Source: Gordionus sp. m RMFG-2023 (Eukaryota > Nematomorpha > Gordioida > Chordodea > Parachordodidae). From it: a stretch of DNA of 64,000 nucleotides. The stretch is from contig NC_088779.1 in assembly GCF_954871325.1 (NCBI RefSeq), positions 8,434,846 through 8,498,845 of the forward strand, given 5' to 3'. Both the position numbers and the translations under genes were made by a program. The number at the start of each line of letters is the position of its first letter. The stretch's first letter is position 1. Of this stretch, positions 35,480 to 50,000 are shown in pieces. Below the pieces are notes generated by a model, which was given only the letters and a program-made list of their open reading frames with translations, did no database searches and was not told the DNA's origin.

Positions 35480-38400
35480 GTTATACAAATATCTGAAAGA
35501 AATATATGCTCGATATACAAAATTAACTAATATAAAATTAAAATTAAATATATAGTGTAAATATGCGTGTAAATTATTATTTTATTTTTTTAAATAAGTA
35601 ATTTGGTTATCATAAAAAATAATAGTTTAAATTTATTATAGTAGAATGGATATATATAACAATAATAATATATTTATTTATAATTAAAATTAGCCTTTAA
35701 TAATATAAAAAAAATTTCTTAAATATTATCGTTCAAAGATCCACGTCTTTCATTAAGAACATGTTTGACTTTATTAAAACAAGAGCTTCATAGGAACGCT
35801 TGATAAAGTCAAGAAATAGAAAAGGCCTAACTGAAAATAGACATTATTATCTTATATTTTTGATATAACTCCCAAAATATTAATGAAAACTCCCAATTCG
35901 AGACCCCTGTATCTATAAAAATTAGGCTTAGACCTCCGCGGGCCGCGGAGTTTGTGAAGCGTTTTTTAAACCAGCTTATTTTTTTAATTGGATTAAAGCT
36001 TACTATTATATTATTATGGTGAGCCAGTTGCCAAATCCGAACCATTAGCCGTATTAACCAAAAATATTTGTGGAGAACCTGAACCGTTAAAAATTTTGTC
36101 ACCTAAATCTAACTTCTTAAAGGATGTGTGAACCGAGTTGAATAATTTATTACCCAAACTTTTTTGAAGATTGATAAATATGAGCAAGAGTTTTTAGATA
36201 TTTTTGTTATTGCTATTTCAACTAGCTATCCAGTGTAGCTTATATAAAGTATTCTCTATTATTTTTTCTCCTTATAGTAATAATTAGACAGAAAAGAATC
36301 TCTGATTTATTTTAATTGTTTTGTGGCTAAATATTATTTTCTTCAGGGAAAAAGGATAATTTTTAAAAATGTTTCTCGCTTACTTTAGCGAATACAAATA
36401 GGTTCATACGTGAAACTGGTTTTGAAAGGTTCAAACGGAACCAATATTATTATTTTTACAATAAACCGTAATTTTTGTCTGAATGTAGTTTATATTTGTT
36501 ATGATCGGATCCCTGGAAGAATTATAAAAAATGACTAAAAAACAGGAAATAAAATACAGATGCTATATTAGTTGTACCTATATTATGTGTAATTTTTTAT
36601 TTTCAATTTTACTGTTATAAATAAATTTCTAATTATAAAATGAATATCGCAAAAATTAAATTATAAATATTTCTGGTCATGAACCTCGAAACAAAATTCA
36701 TAAGCTATCGAGAGTTGAGACTACCTGCTCCCTCCCTTAACTAAGCTACTTTATGATTATTAAAAATATTGATTATCGATATTAACAAAAAGGTGCTTAA
36801 TCTACAAAATAACTGGTGATGTTTAAAAAATTAATTGAGTTATGCACCAACCACAAGGGTTATATAATTTAGATAACGATAACTTTATATTAATATGGAG
36901 TAGAATACCTTACCACATCGATTAATTATTATTTCGTTATAACAAAATTCTAAAAAACTTAATAATTAATATATTGACGTCATCACGTAAGTTGCTCTAT
37001 GATAAATGTTGATATACTGTAAAAAAATAAATATTTAGACGAATGATTTATAGAGATGAGAATAGAAAAAAAAGAAATACAATTTTAGAGCCCGGTATTG
37101 GCATAAAATGAAATCACTACACTATTGTCAGGTTTCCAAATGAAAAATAACCCTATTACTTTGTGTACACCCCCCCCCCCCCCCACCTTTCTTTTTAAAG
37201 ATAGCCGCTGTTCTTCGCCAAAATCATCTATCGTTCAATATTTGCTCAACATGCTCCCAAGAAATGATAAGATGACCATTTGGTTCCATGTTATAAAGAA
37301 GTGCATTAATGATTAAACAGGTTCTGCCGGAAGCATTTACTTTGCACACCTGTATTGATGATGTGTATTCAGTGGCCTCTAAATTCGGTTGAAAAAATAT
37401 TAACTTCAAAATGCTAAAACGGAGTTCAGCAATCTTTACGGATTGTATATTAGCCATAGTTGTCAAAATAACCTAGTTTTTTTCGCATTCATATCTCGTT
37501 TCCTCAGTTGGCTTGGATACAACCTTCTCAAAAACTAGGAATGTATTCCTAGAAAAGCCTATTTGTATATTCAACTACTCATTAAAAACATGATGAAATT
37601 TTCAAACTTCGTTTTAATCATAAGTCTTGCTTATAAGCATCGCTTCTTTGTGAACGAAGAATCATAAAGTTAAGATGAATATTCCTATTTCTATATGCGG
37701 TTTCATTGCTTCTCATTATAATTAGATAATTACTATACTTTTAGTAGTTTAACCAATTTTTAGTAGGTTAAAAAATCGCCTAAACATAGTTTTTAGACGA
37801 AAAATATCATTTTGGCCTCAGATTTTTTTAAAAATGATAGCAGCTTAAATCCGAAAGAAACTAATATAAATTAAAACGCCCTAATGTTAAGGGATTTTCT
37901 CCAGCAAATGCCTGAAAATAGAGCCGAATCAGCGAACATTTTGCCATTACCCAACCATACTTCTCATAATGCTGTCGTGTTTTAGTCTAGAGCTTACCAA
38001 TCTGGAACTTTTAAGAGATTGTTTATTTCAAATTTAATTTTCAAATATAATATCACGGAAGCGGATTTACATTGACATACACCACCTACTGACTCCTTGT
38101 TAAAGGATGCCCATGCTATATGGACCAATTATGTTGTCCAAACCACTTCCCGACCCTCATCATGTTTAAATTTTCTTCTCTACACAGACTAGATCACTTA
38201 CCTAAAAATCAAGCTTATGTGAATCTCATCTGGTTCCAAATTTTTTGAAAACTAGAACTTCTGAAAACCACCACTGGCTCCCTCGCAGCCGGTAAGTTAA
38301 AATTTGTAATTTGGAATTATTTTGCCATAGATATGTAAACACTATTATTCTGATGTTAAGTAACCATTGTCAATTTTGCCATGACCAATTTCCACGGCTC

Positions 38401-41189
38401 TACAGGTGACTCCTTATCTTACATGCACTTAAATCGGCCGGTAAGGCGACTCTAACCTACCGGCATAACTAAAACATACCTATTAAATGTCCCTATTTCC
38501 TTTTTTTAAGAGATCAACTCCTTTTTATAAACATAAATTGAAATAATGTCTAGGCTATTTCACTTGCAGAATCATGTAACACCAAATATAGCCTTTTGTT
38601 ATCGCATTTCCTGTCTATCCTATTCTAAGCATATTTTTTTCTAGAAAAACGGATACGCGAGAAGACAACTCATATATTTTTCCATTTTAGAATTTTAATT
38701 TAAATATTTTAAATTTTTTTCCCATTGTTTTTTATATATTCGAAGTTTTTCATAATTTAAAAAAAAAAAATTGATATTTTATGAAAATTATATCAAATAC
38801 TATTTTTTTTAAAAAAACTAAAAATTAGAAAAGATAAAGTGACATTTGTCGCCTATCCTGTTGGATTTAACACATATAGTTTGACGTCTTAAACATATAA
38901 TGACCGTATTTTAATTTTTTAAAATATACTCTAGCAGAGCCTACAAAGTCAAGTGAACACAAAATATATTTTTATAATAAAATATGTATTAACCCTACCG
39001 GCTACCTTTTTAACTTTAACCTTATTTTCATCCAAAGGGGTGGTTGGTTTCAGGAAAAACTGGTTAAGGATTACCTACTTTTTGTACCTTACTCCATATC
39101 TACTAACTTTATCACAAATGCCATTCCAAAATTTATTATTTTATCTGATATAAAGATAATCACTGACATGTTGTATTTTTCCATTACAAAAATCCACATA
39201 AAAATAATGTAGATCTGGTTGATGTTCATTGTAATTAATCATAATTATCCATAACAGTCATTTCCATTTTATATGATTTATTATATTAAAACACGAATCC
39301 ATATTAAACTAATAATTTAAAAGTACTAGTTTATTTTATACTAGAAAAAATATTTTAACCAATATATAAGTAATAGTATTATTCTGCAAGGCTTAAGTTG
39401 TTAACTTAAAATTATTTACCGGTATTTTTGTAGATTTTTTATTTGGACTGACCCCAAATTTTTCCAACTTTTATCTAAACCTCGATTTAATATTTCTCAA
39501 GGGAGCAAAAATTTTAAATGCTAATGGCGGCAATATTTTAATTACATAAAATTTATAGTACCAGAAATTTTAAACGCAAAAACGATGAATAAGGGATTGT
39601 TAAATTAAGGGTATACTAAATCAGAACCCTCCAAAACTCCATAAGCCAATGTCCCTAAGATCTTCCTAGATGACTAACATAAAATAATTCGTTTATAAAA
39701 TGCATACTGATTAGTTGACCAAGTTGGCATCCTACCTACCTTGAAACATTGAAATCTTACTAGCATAATCGTTTCTTACAACCTCTCTCCCATGCTAGAG
39801 GGTCACGTACTCTATATCGACCCGTATTTCAAGTCAAATTTGTAAAAAGTGATCTTTGAAAAAATTTTGATCAATCAATAAACAAATTCTAATTTTATGC
39901 CGCAAAAGAGTAGTCATGATTTTACTAAAGGAGGGAAACTTATGGGCGTTCCCTTTACAAAATAATTTTGATGGAATAAGGTAAAACCTTTCTACATTTT
40001 TCTTAAATTTTTCAATCCTATCTTAAAATTTTTTTTTGAAAAATTTCAATGCTCGTAATATAATATTTATTTTATAGAGATGGGGGAAGGGGGGGGGTGG
40101 CATTGGGAGTGTGAAGGGTAATTCTTTTTAGCCTAAAATGATATTTACGAAAACAAATAAACTTACTTAAAGGGGATAACTGTTTTATCTCCTTATATAA
40201 GCCTATGGAATTCCTAAACAGGTTCCTATATTCATCAATTTGCTTTGAATTGAAGTCTAGTAAACGGCATAAGTTGGAACAACCTTTAGATAATCATTGA
40301 ATAAATATTATAAAATGAAAATAAGAAACCCTTACAAAAAATTTTACCTTCATCAGCAGATTTCACTCAAAATCTGCAGGTTCAATTTCCTAAGCATTCA
40401 CTCCTCTCTAGGGTGATACGTACCACATATTATTTTTTTTTCATATAATTTTTAATAATTATATTTTATTTTGGTATCGTTTATAATGTATTTTTAAATT
40501 GAAACCGTTTTTTTGTAAAATAAATGGATATTTAGAAATAAAAAACGAAAGATATAAAAATCTATATTAATTAATAAAATAATATAATACCAAGCTAGCC
40601 TCTTACGAAATTTGAATTTTAAGTCTCTAATCCCGCATTTTCATTAAAGTTGGGTAGCTCTAGATCTCAAATAAACTATATGGTAGTAGTATATATTTTT
40701 TCTTCAAATTACTTCTTCGAATATTAACATTATTTTTATTTTTTTTCTTAAATAAAACACCGTTTTCTGCCGATTTCAAAAAGTTATAAGTTAAATCTAT
40801 GATTCTGAGAGAAAAAAAAAACTCATTAAAAATTTTCCTTTCATTTAAACTAATCCAAGCTTATCTAGTTTTTGGTAAAATCAAACATTATGTAAATTTT
40901 TTGGTTTCGCTTTTATTTATTTTGTATTTTACATTATTTTATTTACTATGTTCAATACTGTCTTTTTGTTTATTTTTTTCTAATTCATAATCGTTTACTA
41001 ACTACATTTATATTAGGTATCATATGATAGTTATTCATTTTTATATTTAATATAGTTATACATATAGTATTATATTTTCCTAAGTTAAATAAAATTATAT
41101 ATATATATTCTAATATTAAAAAAAAATATAGATATCTTAACTTGTAAGTTATCCTTATTAAAAAATAAGCAATATTTTTGAAGTGGTTT
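35480..41189. other. Long A+T-rich stretch without supported gene
   Basis: I see only simple repeats and small palindromes: a GC-rich palindrome at 35934-35950, a C15 run at 37170-37184 and a G-run near 40089-40097. An open minus-strand frame at 37224-37466 (ICKVNASGRTCL-like, then SWEHVEQILND) has fairly normal composition but no recognisable domain. Confidence 0.5.
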
Positions 41190-41540
41190 GTAGGACTTAA
41201 ATGTTAGATAGAAGATACTTTAATTGATAAATTAGAAGACGATGGTTCAAATCCAGCTCGAGATCGTTTTTCTATCTTCAGAAGTCAACCACCACTAAAT
41301 AGGTTAGGGCAAGGATTGAAGAATATAATCGGTGTTGTTGCATTTGGATAAAATTTGAGCGTTAATTAGTGGATTAATCGATATATGCTGACTGACATCA
41401 TGCAACACCCACAATATAAAAACCATTCAACATCAGGCCTTATCCCCGTATCCCACATTTAGATAAAATTTAATCAGATGCTTGATGCTGCTTATAACCC
41501 CATGTAATCGGTTTAATCTCATGGACGCAAGGGCCTTGTC
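41190..41540 (+). repeat. Possible tRNA-derived SINE remnant
   Basis: GATGGTTCAAATCCAGCTC at about 41251-41269 fits a pol III B box and T-arm. The A box upstream is weak and no clover-leaf can be drawn. The following 250 bp are of more even composition than the surroundings, as in a SINE body, but I see no poly(A) tail or target duplication. Confidence 0.3.
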
Positions 41541-42849
41541 TAAAAAATTATTTAGTAATAGGCATTATATACTATTCTGGCCCAAATTAGGCCCGACCCC
41601 ATAGTTTCTTAATCTAAGCCTAGTCCTCATCAGACCTTTATAAATTATTATATACATAGATTGTTCAAAATCAAACAAAAAAAAAGTATTCAACAGAAAA
41701 GTGCCTTTAAGTTCTCCATATTTTAATATAATCTGAAGTTTAGCAGCAAGTTCATAGAAATAAAGTGAATTAAAACATACTTTTTTTAAATATCAAAGTA
41801 TAGGAAAAAGCTATTTTCACTTCCAAAGATTTTTGTTTTCCTTGTGTTTCTTTTGCGAGTTATTTCTTCTTGGAGTTTTTTTTAAAATTTTTCCAGGTGG
41901 CATTTTACTAGTTTTCTGGGAGTCTATTAAAAACGATGTAAATTTTTATTTATTTATTTTTCAAAAATATGTTTTTCTAAATTTAAAATATCGATTAATT
42001 TTTTAAAATAATCACAATTTTTTTTAAAGAAAATTAACAAATTTAAAGGAATTCAAATATAAAATAAATATGATAGTTATGATTTTTTTTTAAAACTAAT
42101 TTCCGGCTAAATTTATGGTTTTTCTTTTTATCCTTAAGGAGGTAAGAAAGAGGGATTATAACTTTTATTCATTATGTAAGGGGGGGGGGGGTAGGAGTGC
42201 TTGGCCAAGGTATTCTGGTATAAGCGAATTTTAAAATATCTTTTTTTTCACCCTTGACTGATACGATATTTTACCAGTTTTTTTTTAATAAAAAATAAAT
42301 ATTTATTTTTCATTAAATTAATAATTCCAAGCATAATTTGAAAAAGCAATAATGCTAATAAATAATAATTTTTTCGAACACGTTAATATTCAATGTCGTT
42401 TTTGCGAAAGAAATTCGAAAAATAAAATAAAAATTCATTAAAATTAAATTACAAACGCATTATCATAAATCATATGAAAGCTGCAACCCAAATATTAAAT
42501 TATATAAAATTTTTTTTACTCAATAAAATCCTCCCAAAATACGTAATTATTTTGTTATAATCACTTTTTTAAAAAAAATTATCTAATTTATAACAGCATT
42601 TTTAAAATAATTATTACTTCCTCATCGTTTCGGCTTTAGATTCATTCAAAATTATTTTGTTTTACTTTATTATAAAGAAAAATATTTTTACAATTGGAAT
42701 GGATAGATGATCTCCTCCTATACAACTTTTAACTCGCAATTTGTTCATAAAAATATTTTCGTACAAAATCTAAAATGTTTATTCAAATTTTTTAAAAGTA
42801 AGTTTGAATTTATATTGTGATTTATTCTTCTTATTTATTAATAATGGCA

Positions 42850-43039
42850 AGTGTTGTTAAACGGCTCGTTCTGAGCTGATTTTAATTTAGCTAGAAAAAT
42901 ATTGCCTAAATCTCAAGATTTCGCTAATAGATAACCAAACCCTTGTGCAACCTATGACCAAAATCTTCAGGATTAGGTAAAAAAAATTACGGATAGCCGT
43001 TTTAAAAAATCGGCTAAATCGACCCGTCTAACCACAGCA
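42850..43039. repeat. MITE-A copy, near complete
   Basis: AGTGTTGTTAAACGGCTCGT at the left, CGACCCGTCTAACCACAGCA at the right, with internal arms CTCAAGATTTCGCTAATAGA and CAAAATCTTCAGGATT. Flanks TAATGGCA and TATTGGCA match at seven of eight bases, supporting an 8-bp duplication. Apart from this and the tandem repeat at 43498-43630, 41541-44390 shows no gene. Confidence 0.75.
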
Positions 43040-43497
43040 ATATTGGCATTTTAGATCTAGACAAATGATTATTGTCATTTAATTTTTCATTTTTGTTCCC
43101 TCCAATGGTATATATAATATCATGGGTATTATAATACCTTATCAGCCAAAAAAATTAATGTTTTTTGAAAATACATAGCTTTATCTTAAGTGGTCACATT
43201 TAGTGCCACTTATTATCCAATATATCTTACCTATGTAAAAATAAAAATATGTCTTATCCTAAAGTTGGGGCACATAAATTGAGTGTTTGCGTTTTCCCCT
43301 TTTTTTAAAAAAAACGTAACGCATTCCTCTTTTAAATTAAAGTTATCTTTTTTTTTAATAGTATCGTCCATTCATAATTTCAACTAAGTTATAAAAAAAA
43401 GAATTGGTTTTTGTAAATTATATTATCGCCTGCCTTTATATTTCATAAATTTATAAATATTCATTTTAAAAGATAAGTTTTTTAAACATTTTATACA

Positions 43498-43630
43498 ATA
43501 TTAAATTTAATTTACATATAATTAAGACACTAGAAAGAGATTTTATAAATTTAATTTACATATAATTAAGACACTAGGAAGGGATTTTATAAATTTAATT
43601 TACATATAATTAAGACCTTAGGAAGGGATT
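43498..43630. repeat. Tandem repeat, three copies of about 46 bp
   Basis: Three nearly identical copies of a unit containing AATTTACATATAATTAAGAC and ending GGGATTTTATAA. Confidence 0.9.
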
Positions 43631-44394
43631 TTAAGCCCCCCCCCTTTTATGATTCTTATCTGATGAACAAGGTTTGCTTTCTAGCGAAAGAATAAAGAGT
43701 TCTTAAAAAAACGGGTCCAACGTGTAAAATGAATGAATAAAAAGTGTTGAAAAAATTAAACCAGTTTTAGCTTTTGTTTTCTAACGGCAAGCGGTAATTT
43801 GATCAATTTGCACAATACCACTTGAAGTGCAATAATTGAGTTAGCAACGCAAACGTTTTAACGCTCAATTTATGGGTACCCTAATAATCATAGGAATTTT
43901 AATGTGCATTGAAGAACCATCTTTATTTTTAATCGATTGATGACTGCCTAATTATTTCGTTGTATAAAATTAGGTTCAAATAACTACTCTATACTTTAAA
44001 AGATTAATTCTATTAGCACCATCACTTTTCACGATCTAAATTATTTATGATGTATAGTTATTATTTATTAATGTTATTTTTGAAAGCAAAAGTGTTTTCG
44101 TTTAAATCTGTAGATTGCGTGCGACATTACGAAATATTTAAGGAAAGATCATCTAGATGATCTGGATTAAAAGGATGGATTAAAACAAATAGATTTAATT
44201 TTTTTTTAAAAAAAAATTTTTTAAATTAAGTTTTCATTTTAAACAATGTATAAAATTTAAAAATAACGAAAATGTATCTAATTTTATTGAAGAAATTTTT
44301 AAACCTCGAAATATTTTTTTTACACATGGTCATTTCTTATTTACGATATCATAAGGCACTTCTATCACGGAGGGAATATAGGATATTACGCAAA

Positions 44395-44590
44395 ATCTAT
44401 TTAAATAAAATGTGGATGGAAGGGGATAGGAGGGAAAGGGTATGGAGAGGGGGTAGATGGTAGATGGTAGGGGGTAGGGGGTGGGTGTTTTTTCGTTTTT
44501 TAAATATTTTTTTAGAGGAGGGAGAAATTTTTAATGTATAGGGAAAAATATTTAAGGGTAGGGTAAATTTTTGGGGAGGGGGTTTTATAT
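44395..44590 (+). repeat. G-rich low-complexity tract
   Basis: Purine-rich plus strand with GGTAGATGGTAGGGGG and GTAGGGGGTGGGTG; four closely spaced G-runs could fold as a quadruplex. No gene is seen between here and 45960. A GC-rich inverted-repeat remnant at 45005-45150 ends CATTGCTGACC. Confidence 0.6.
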
Positions 44591-45959
44591 AGTCATTGGC
44601 TTAGGGTAGTGTCATTATTCCTTCTCTTTCTTTTATGTTTTATATAAAAAAAATCTTAGGCTGCATCGTCCCCAATCATTTTAAAATTCCAAATAATTAT
44701 CTAAGAACGTGATTTTTTTTAGGACTTAAAAAATTGAGAATAAATATAACCTATAAGCATATTTTAAAGGTGTATCATCATCGTATTTCAAAATCTTTAT
44801 TAAAGATGAGCTAATGCTCAGCTTAATTTTGCAATTTTTTGGGCTGATTGGGGAAGTTAAAAATCTAGAGGTCGATGGGTTGAAAATATTTCTAAAATGC
44901 GGGCGGATGTATTTGAAATATTTTTCCAGCATAATGAGAATATTGTAGATTTTATAAGATTTTAAATTAAAAAAATTTATTAAAATAAATAAAGAACCTA
45001 ACATATGGGTGGAAGCGCGGGTTAAATAAAATTTTCTAAAAAATGGCCGGCGGATAATATTTTAACGTTGAGCGGAAGGGCGGGTTATGTAAGGGTAGGC
45101 TAAAAAAAATTAAAATATGTGCGGAATCCGTTCATTGCTGACCTTTACTCGTTGTGGCAAAAATAGTATCTTGCAAATTAAAAAAAAAATATTCTTTATA
45201 TAAGATAAATTAAAATTTGATGTTTTTAACATGCCGACCTTGACTTTTAGTATTATACAATGGGAAATTTTTTTAACATAAGAATAATAAATTTGGATCT
45301 TGTACATTTATTATAAATGTATATATACATTTTTAAAAATTAGCATATTTTACGTTTAAATATAATTACAGATTTTTAGCAAATTGTATCATATAACATG
45401 ACTATATTTAGATCGGGAAAAATCGAGATAAATTTAATTTCAAAATTACATAATATCTGTTAGGCGAACCATAGAAGTTCAACAATTATAACCGGAGAAC
45501 CGGGTATATGTTATATTCTGTCATTTAGTATTTTGTTTTAGGTGTTGTTCTATTTCCGACCATTTTGATCTTCACTAAGGTGAGCCCCTTACCATTTAAA
45601 TAGCGTCATTATATTTTATATAACGATTTTAATAAAATCTATAATATATGTAGAAGCCAATTTTTCTAATGGATTTATTTTTTTCCCCATTTTTAAATCC
45701 GGTTCGGCTTAAATTTTAAAACCTGGCACTGATTTAAAAAAATTTATAGTTTTATAATCTTTAAGTTCTGCCAGAATTATCAAAATCGTACCGTTATTAC
45801 GTCTACCGAGCCTGCAGGTCACCGAAGCTTAACACCCTGTTTTTTTAATAAGGCATGTCCAAAATATATTTTAAAAATTCTTACATTTCAAAATCTTTTG
45901 TAACTTTATAAAATTATAAAACATGTCTAAAATCTTCCATTAAATTTTTTAGAATAAAT

Positions 45960-47000
45960 TTTTAAATTTTATTCCCACCAATTATTTTTATACTTCTAAT
46001 TTGACTTAATACTTTTACCATTTTGATTAATATAACTGCCCATGCACGGCCTATACCTCAAACAGTCCCGTGGAATATGATATTTGCAGATGATATTGTG
46101 ATACTTGCCGAATCCAAGTGAAATGAAAGAAAGATTAGTGAGTTGGATAAATATACTAGAAAAGCACGGACTAAAAGTAAATAGAGAAAAGGAGATGAAA
46201 CAGAGAGTATTGATATAAATGAAGGGCAGATATCGGCAATTGAAAGCTGCAAATATTTGGGCTCCACTATACAAACAAATGGCACAATAGAAAAAGAGAT
46301 AAAGAGTAAAATTAATCAAGGGTGGTTAAAGTGGAGATCTTTATCTGGAGTGCTATTTGACAAAAGAATCCCACACAAATTAAAGGGAAAAATTTACAGT
46401 CCCATAGTACAACCAACTATTCTATATAGTTCGGAAACATGGCCAACCAAAGAATCAGACGAGAGAAGTCTACAAACTATGGAGATGAGAATGCTGAGGA
46501 TGATTGCTGGGGTATCAAGAAAGGATAAAGTGCGCAGTACAAGAATACTAAGTAGTTTAAAGGTAGTACCCATTAAGACTAAGTTAATGGTATACAGACT
46601 TAGGTGGTATGGGCACACAATGAGAAGGCCTATGAACTACATAGGAAATAAGGTTGGGAGTTTGGAAGTGATGGGCAAACGTAAAAGTGGAAGGCCAAAA
46701 CTTCAATGGGGCCATAAAGTTAGAGCCAATATAAAGAAGTATAAATTAGATAAAAGAGATTGTATGAATAACATAAAGTGGAGAGAGATGTTGAAGGAGC
46801 TTACCACCAGAAAAGGTGAAAGCTAAAGAGAAAAAAAAACTGCCCATTTCTTTTTATAACTAGAAAAATATTTTTAGAAGTTTTATAAATTTGAAATTTT
46901 ATTCCCACCAAATTATTTTTATACTTCCAATTTGACAATACTTACCATTTTGATTAATATAACTGCCCATTTCTTATTATAACTTGAAAAATATAAATAA
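45960..47000. repeat. Tandem duplication hosting a LINE insertion
   Basis: About 80 bp (TTTTATTCCCACCAATTATT through TTAATATAACTGCCCAT) occurs at 45967-46043 and again at 46892-46976. The first copy is interrupted by the LINE fragment exactly after ACTGCCCAT. Confidence 0.8.
46044..46838 (+). mobile_element. 5'-truncated RTE-like LINE
   Basis: The fragment starts inside the reverse transcriptase palm at MIFADDIVILAES, with the catalytic FADD box. After a frame change and a stop (about 46117-46215), it continues in an open frame to 46826: YLGSTIQTNGTIEKEI, GWLKWRSLSGVLFDKRIP, EMRMLRMIAGVSRKDKVR, LRWYGHTMRRP. These are hallmarks of the C-terminal half of RTE-like non-LTR retrotransposons. ACTGCCCAT flanks it on both sides (46035-46043 and 46839-46847), a 9-bp target duplication, and the 3' end has an A-run. 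It is dead on arrival: no endonuclease and only part of the RT. Confidence 0.85.
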
Positions 47001-50000
47001 AATAGTTAAAATTTATTAAATTTTTATAATTTCTCGAATTTTAAAGAATTAATAAGCTTTCGCAATTCCAAAAAAATAATTGGCTACTATTTTATTTTTA
47101 CATTAAAAATAGCTTATTTCTCTTTTTTCATTAAAGTTACCAATTTTTTATATTTAGGACATAGTCTAAAGTAAATTTTTAATCCATTTCTTATGGCTTA
47201 AGTAGCACTTCAAAGAACTAATACTTGTGCTTTAATGCTATAAAACTAAGAGACTGTTCCATCTAATACGGCTTAAGAGAGTTAACCTTCCCATATATAT
47301 TTAGATGCTGTTTCCAACATGAATTTTTAAGGACCGATCATCTATGTAAAACTCCCAAAATAATATTATATTTCTTTAATTCAATCAGTTTTCTCTTCAA
47401 CTTTCTTATTTTTATGCAAGACTCAATTAGTTCTATTTCCCGAAGTTTTCTGGTGATTATACACAGCTTCAGACTTTTTTGCTTACTATTGGTTTGAAAA
47501 TTAAAATTTTATATCATATAAGTTACCTTCGACTTTCTTTCATAATTAGCTGTGAAAATCCACATAAGGAATATATTATTTTTTTCTCAAGCACTCACTA
47601 CACATTTAGTCAGGGTTAAAAACCCATTATTTCCAAAATTTTAAGTGAGCTCTCAAATAGTCCAGTGTTTAAAAACCATATTTATAGGGGTTAAAAAATA
47701 CCTGAATAACGTTCAAATAACAAAAGCAATTGATATTTAATTTTGTAATGATAGGATAACTCAAGGCCTTTTCCGTGGCTTAACTTTGTAATTGGCATTA
47801 CCCGAGGACGGTGCAAAAATGAGTGGCAACTCTAATTATAATTTGATAAAAAAATTAAATTAAAAAGATTATGAAATGAAGACTACAATAACATTACATA
47901 AAGGATGTGCTCTATGCCTAAAGGCATATTCTTTGTTGTGTTCAGATCTACATTCTTTCTTAAGGGAAACGGCAAATTTTAAGGTTGACATTGGATTAAT
48001 ATTGTTATATCACTAGCTTTAACGAACTTCAAAATAGTTGAACCAAGTTTTTATAATAAATCTTAAAGATTTAAAATTAATTTTTTTTTGCTAAAAGTTT
48101 GGCATCCGTATCAACTGAAATAACTGTTTTCCCCAGAATTTGATTAGGATTTCTGAAACTGTAAGAACCCCATGAGTTTTAAATTTACAGACTTTTTAAT
48201 TAACCAACTCTTTAATTTATACATCACCTCCTGAGTACACTGTTTTAGCCTTAAATAATTTTAAGAAATTAGGGCGGGTCTTGAAATGAGTACACTTAGT
48301 TGTGTCATTAACCTTTTTACTATCTCAGGGAACTCGAAAACTCTTCTTTTTTTAAAAAAACTACATTATTTTTTGGGGATTTTCAAAATGACTTTCATTT
48401 TTAGCTAACAATTTTGAATTGACCTTTTTTTAAAAAAATATATAAAAGAAATTTCAAAATTTTTTTCTGGGGGTTAAGCTTTTAAAATTTTTTAGGAGGC
48501 TTGAGTCGCAATGCCCCTCATCGCTCCTAATGACGCTACTGGGTACACTTCTGCATGTCTCTCATTTCAAACATAAAATAACAAAAAAATAATATTTGTT
48601 AGATGTAATTTAAAATATAAAATGCTTTACCGCAAATGGTCATATATAAACTTTCTTAAAAATAAAATGACTAGCAAATGTTTCCAAATCGAAATTTTCC
48701 CACTAGAACCAAGGACAGAAATGTTCTGGACAAAATAAAACCCGGACCCAAAAAAACGCTGAACAAAAAGACACTTAACAAAATACTTTAGAAATTTGTT
48801 TATATGCTTAAAAATGGCGTAATTTTTAACATATTCACTTTGTTTAAAGTTTTTTTTTGAAAATTGGGGTATTTTTGCCCGTCATTATTTTTGTTTTGTC
48901 CTGATTACTTTTGTTCCGAATACTTAGTCTTTATATCTAGGACATTTATTTCCATCATTCGTTTCATTAACATTTAGTCTCCAGATAAGAAATGGTCAAT
49001 CACCCTACTAAGTCTTTTTTATATACTCTTTTTAAAAAAAATAAAAACTTATATACTCTGTTAAATAATAATATAACCAAACTTATCGGATTTTATATAC
49101 TATTTAAAATAGATTATTGGGAAATGGATTTATATAATTTACCACCAGACATTACTTAATCATGCTCCTTGAGTTGATATGAATAATGCATTAGATTAGA
49201 TTAAAACATTTTTTAAAATATTGTTATAATTATTATAATAACCAATTTATTATGCATCTATTATTGATTTAATATTTTCCAAATATGAAATTTTAATTTT
49301 GATTTTATCTTTAGAGAGAGTTGTAAAATAATTTATTTTTTTAAAGAGAAATAATTTTTACCCTCTCTTGCAATTCAGGAACATGATCTTAAAATCGAAA
49401 TTATTACATAATATTTCCAATCTATTTCTTAATGATGATTATTGTTGGAAAATTACAGTAAAATTTAGATTATGCTATTTTTTATTTTTTTTAAGTTACT
49501 AAATAATTTATGCAAAATAATGTTTTAGAAAAGAAAAGGATGTTTACAAAGTTTGGACCAACCGGAACCTTAAGAAGGAACCAATCTAGAAACTCGAAAC
49601 CCTTCCTTTAAAATTTTATTAAAGTAATCCATATAATAAATACAACTTTGTATCCTAGGACCGGTTTGAATATAAGAACCGGTGTCACAACTTTGTTGAC
49701 ACGGAACCGATTTGAATATAAGAACTTGAATCATTTTTTTTATTATATTTTCCAAAACATTATAAATTATATTATTTATAAATATTTATGAATATCGATA
49801 AATCCTTACACTAATTTAATTTAAATTTAATATTAGAATTATCAAGAAGTTAATTTGTTGTAGGTGTATAAAATCAAATTTATAGGTCCATAGTTTGAAT
49901 ACAGTGTAATAATATAAAAAATTTTGAGTTCATCAACAAACTTCTAAATTTAAGTAACCTGCATAAATTCTTAAGGCTAATGATTTATCTATATCATTAA

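Noticed and set aside
37224-37466. Minus-strand open frame with normal-looking composition (CKVNASGRTCLIIN)
   Set aside because: No recognisable family, no splice partners and no neighbours. Too little to call a gene.
40360-40430. Second B-box-like motif (GCAGGTTCAATTTCC)
   Set aside because: Mismatched, with no A box or stem structure.
41243-41275. Possible tRNA gene (B-box GGTTCAAATCC)
   Set aside because: No acceptor stem or anticodon arm can be drawn; kept only as a low-confidence SINE remnant.
46058-46618. Minus-strand open frames over the LINE
   Set aside because: They are shadows of the RTE-like reading frame on the plus strand.
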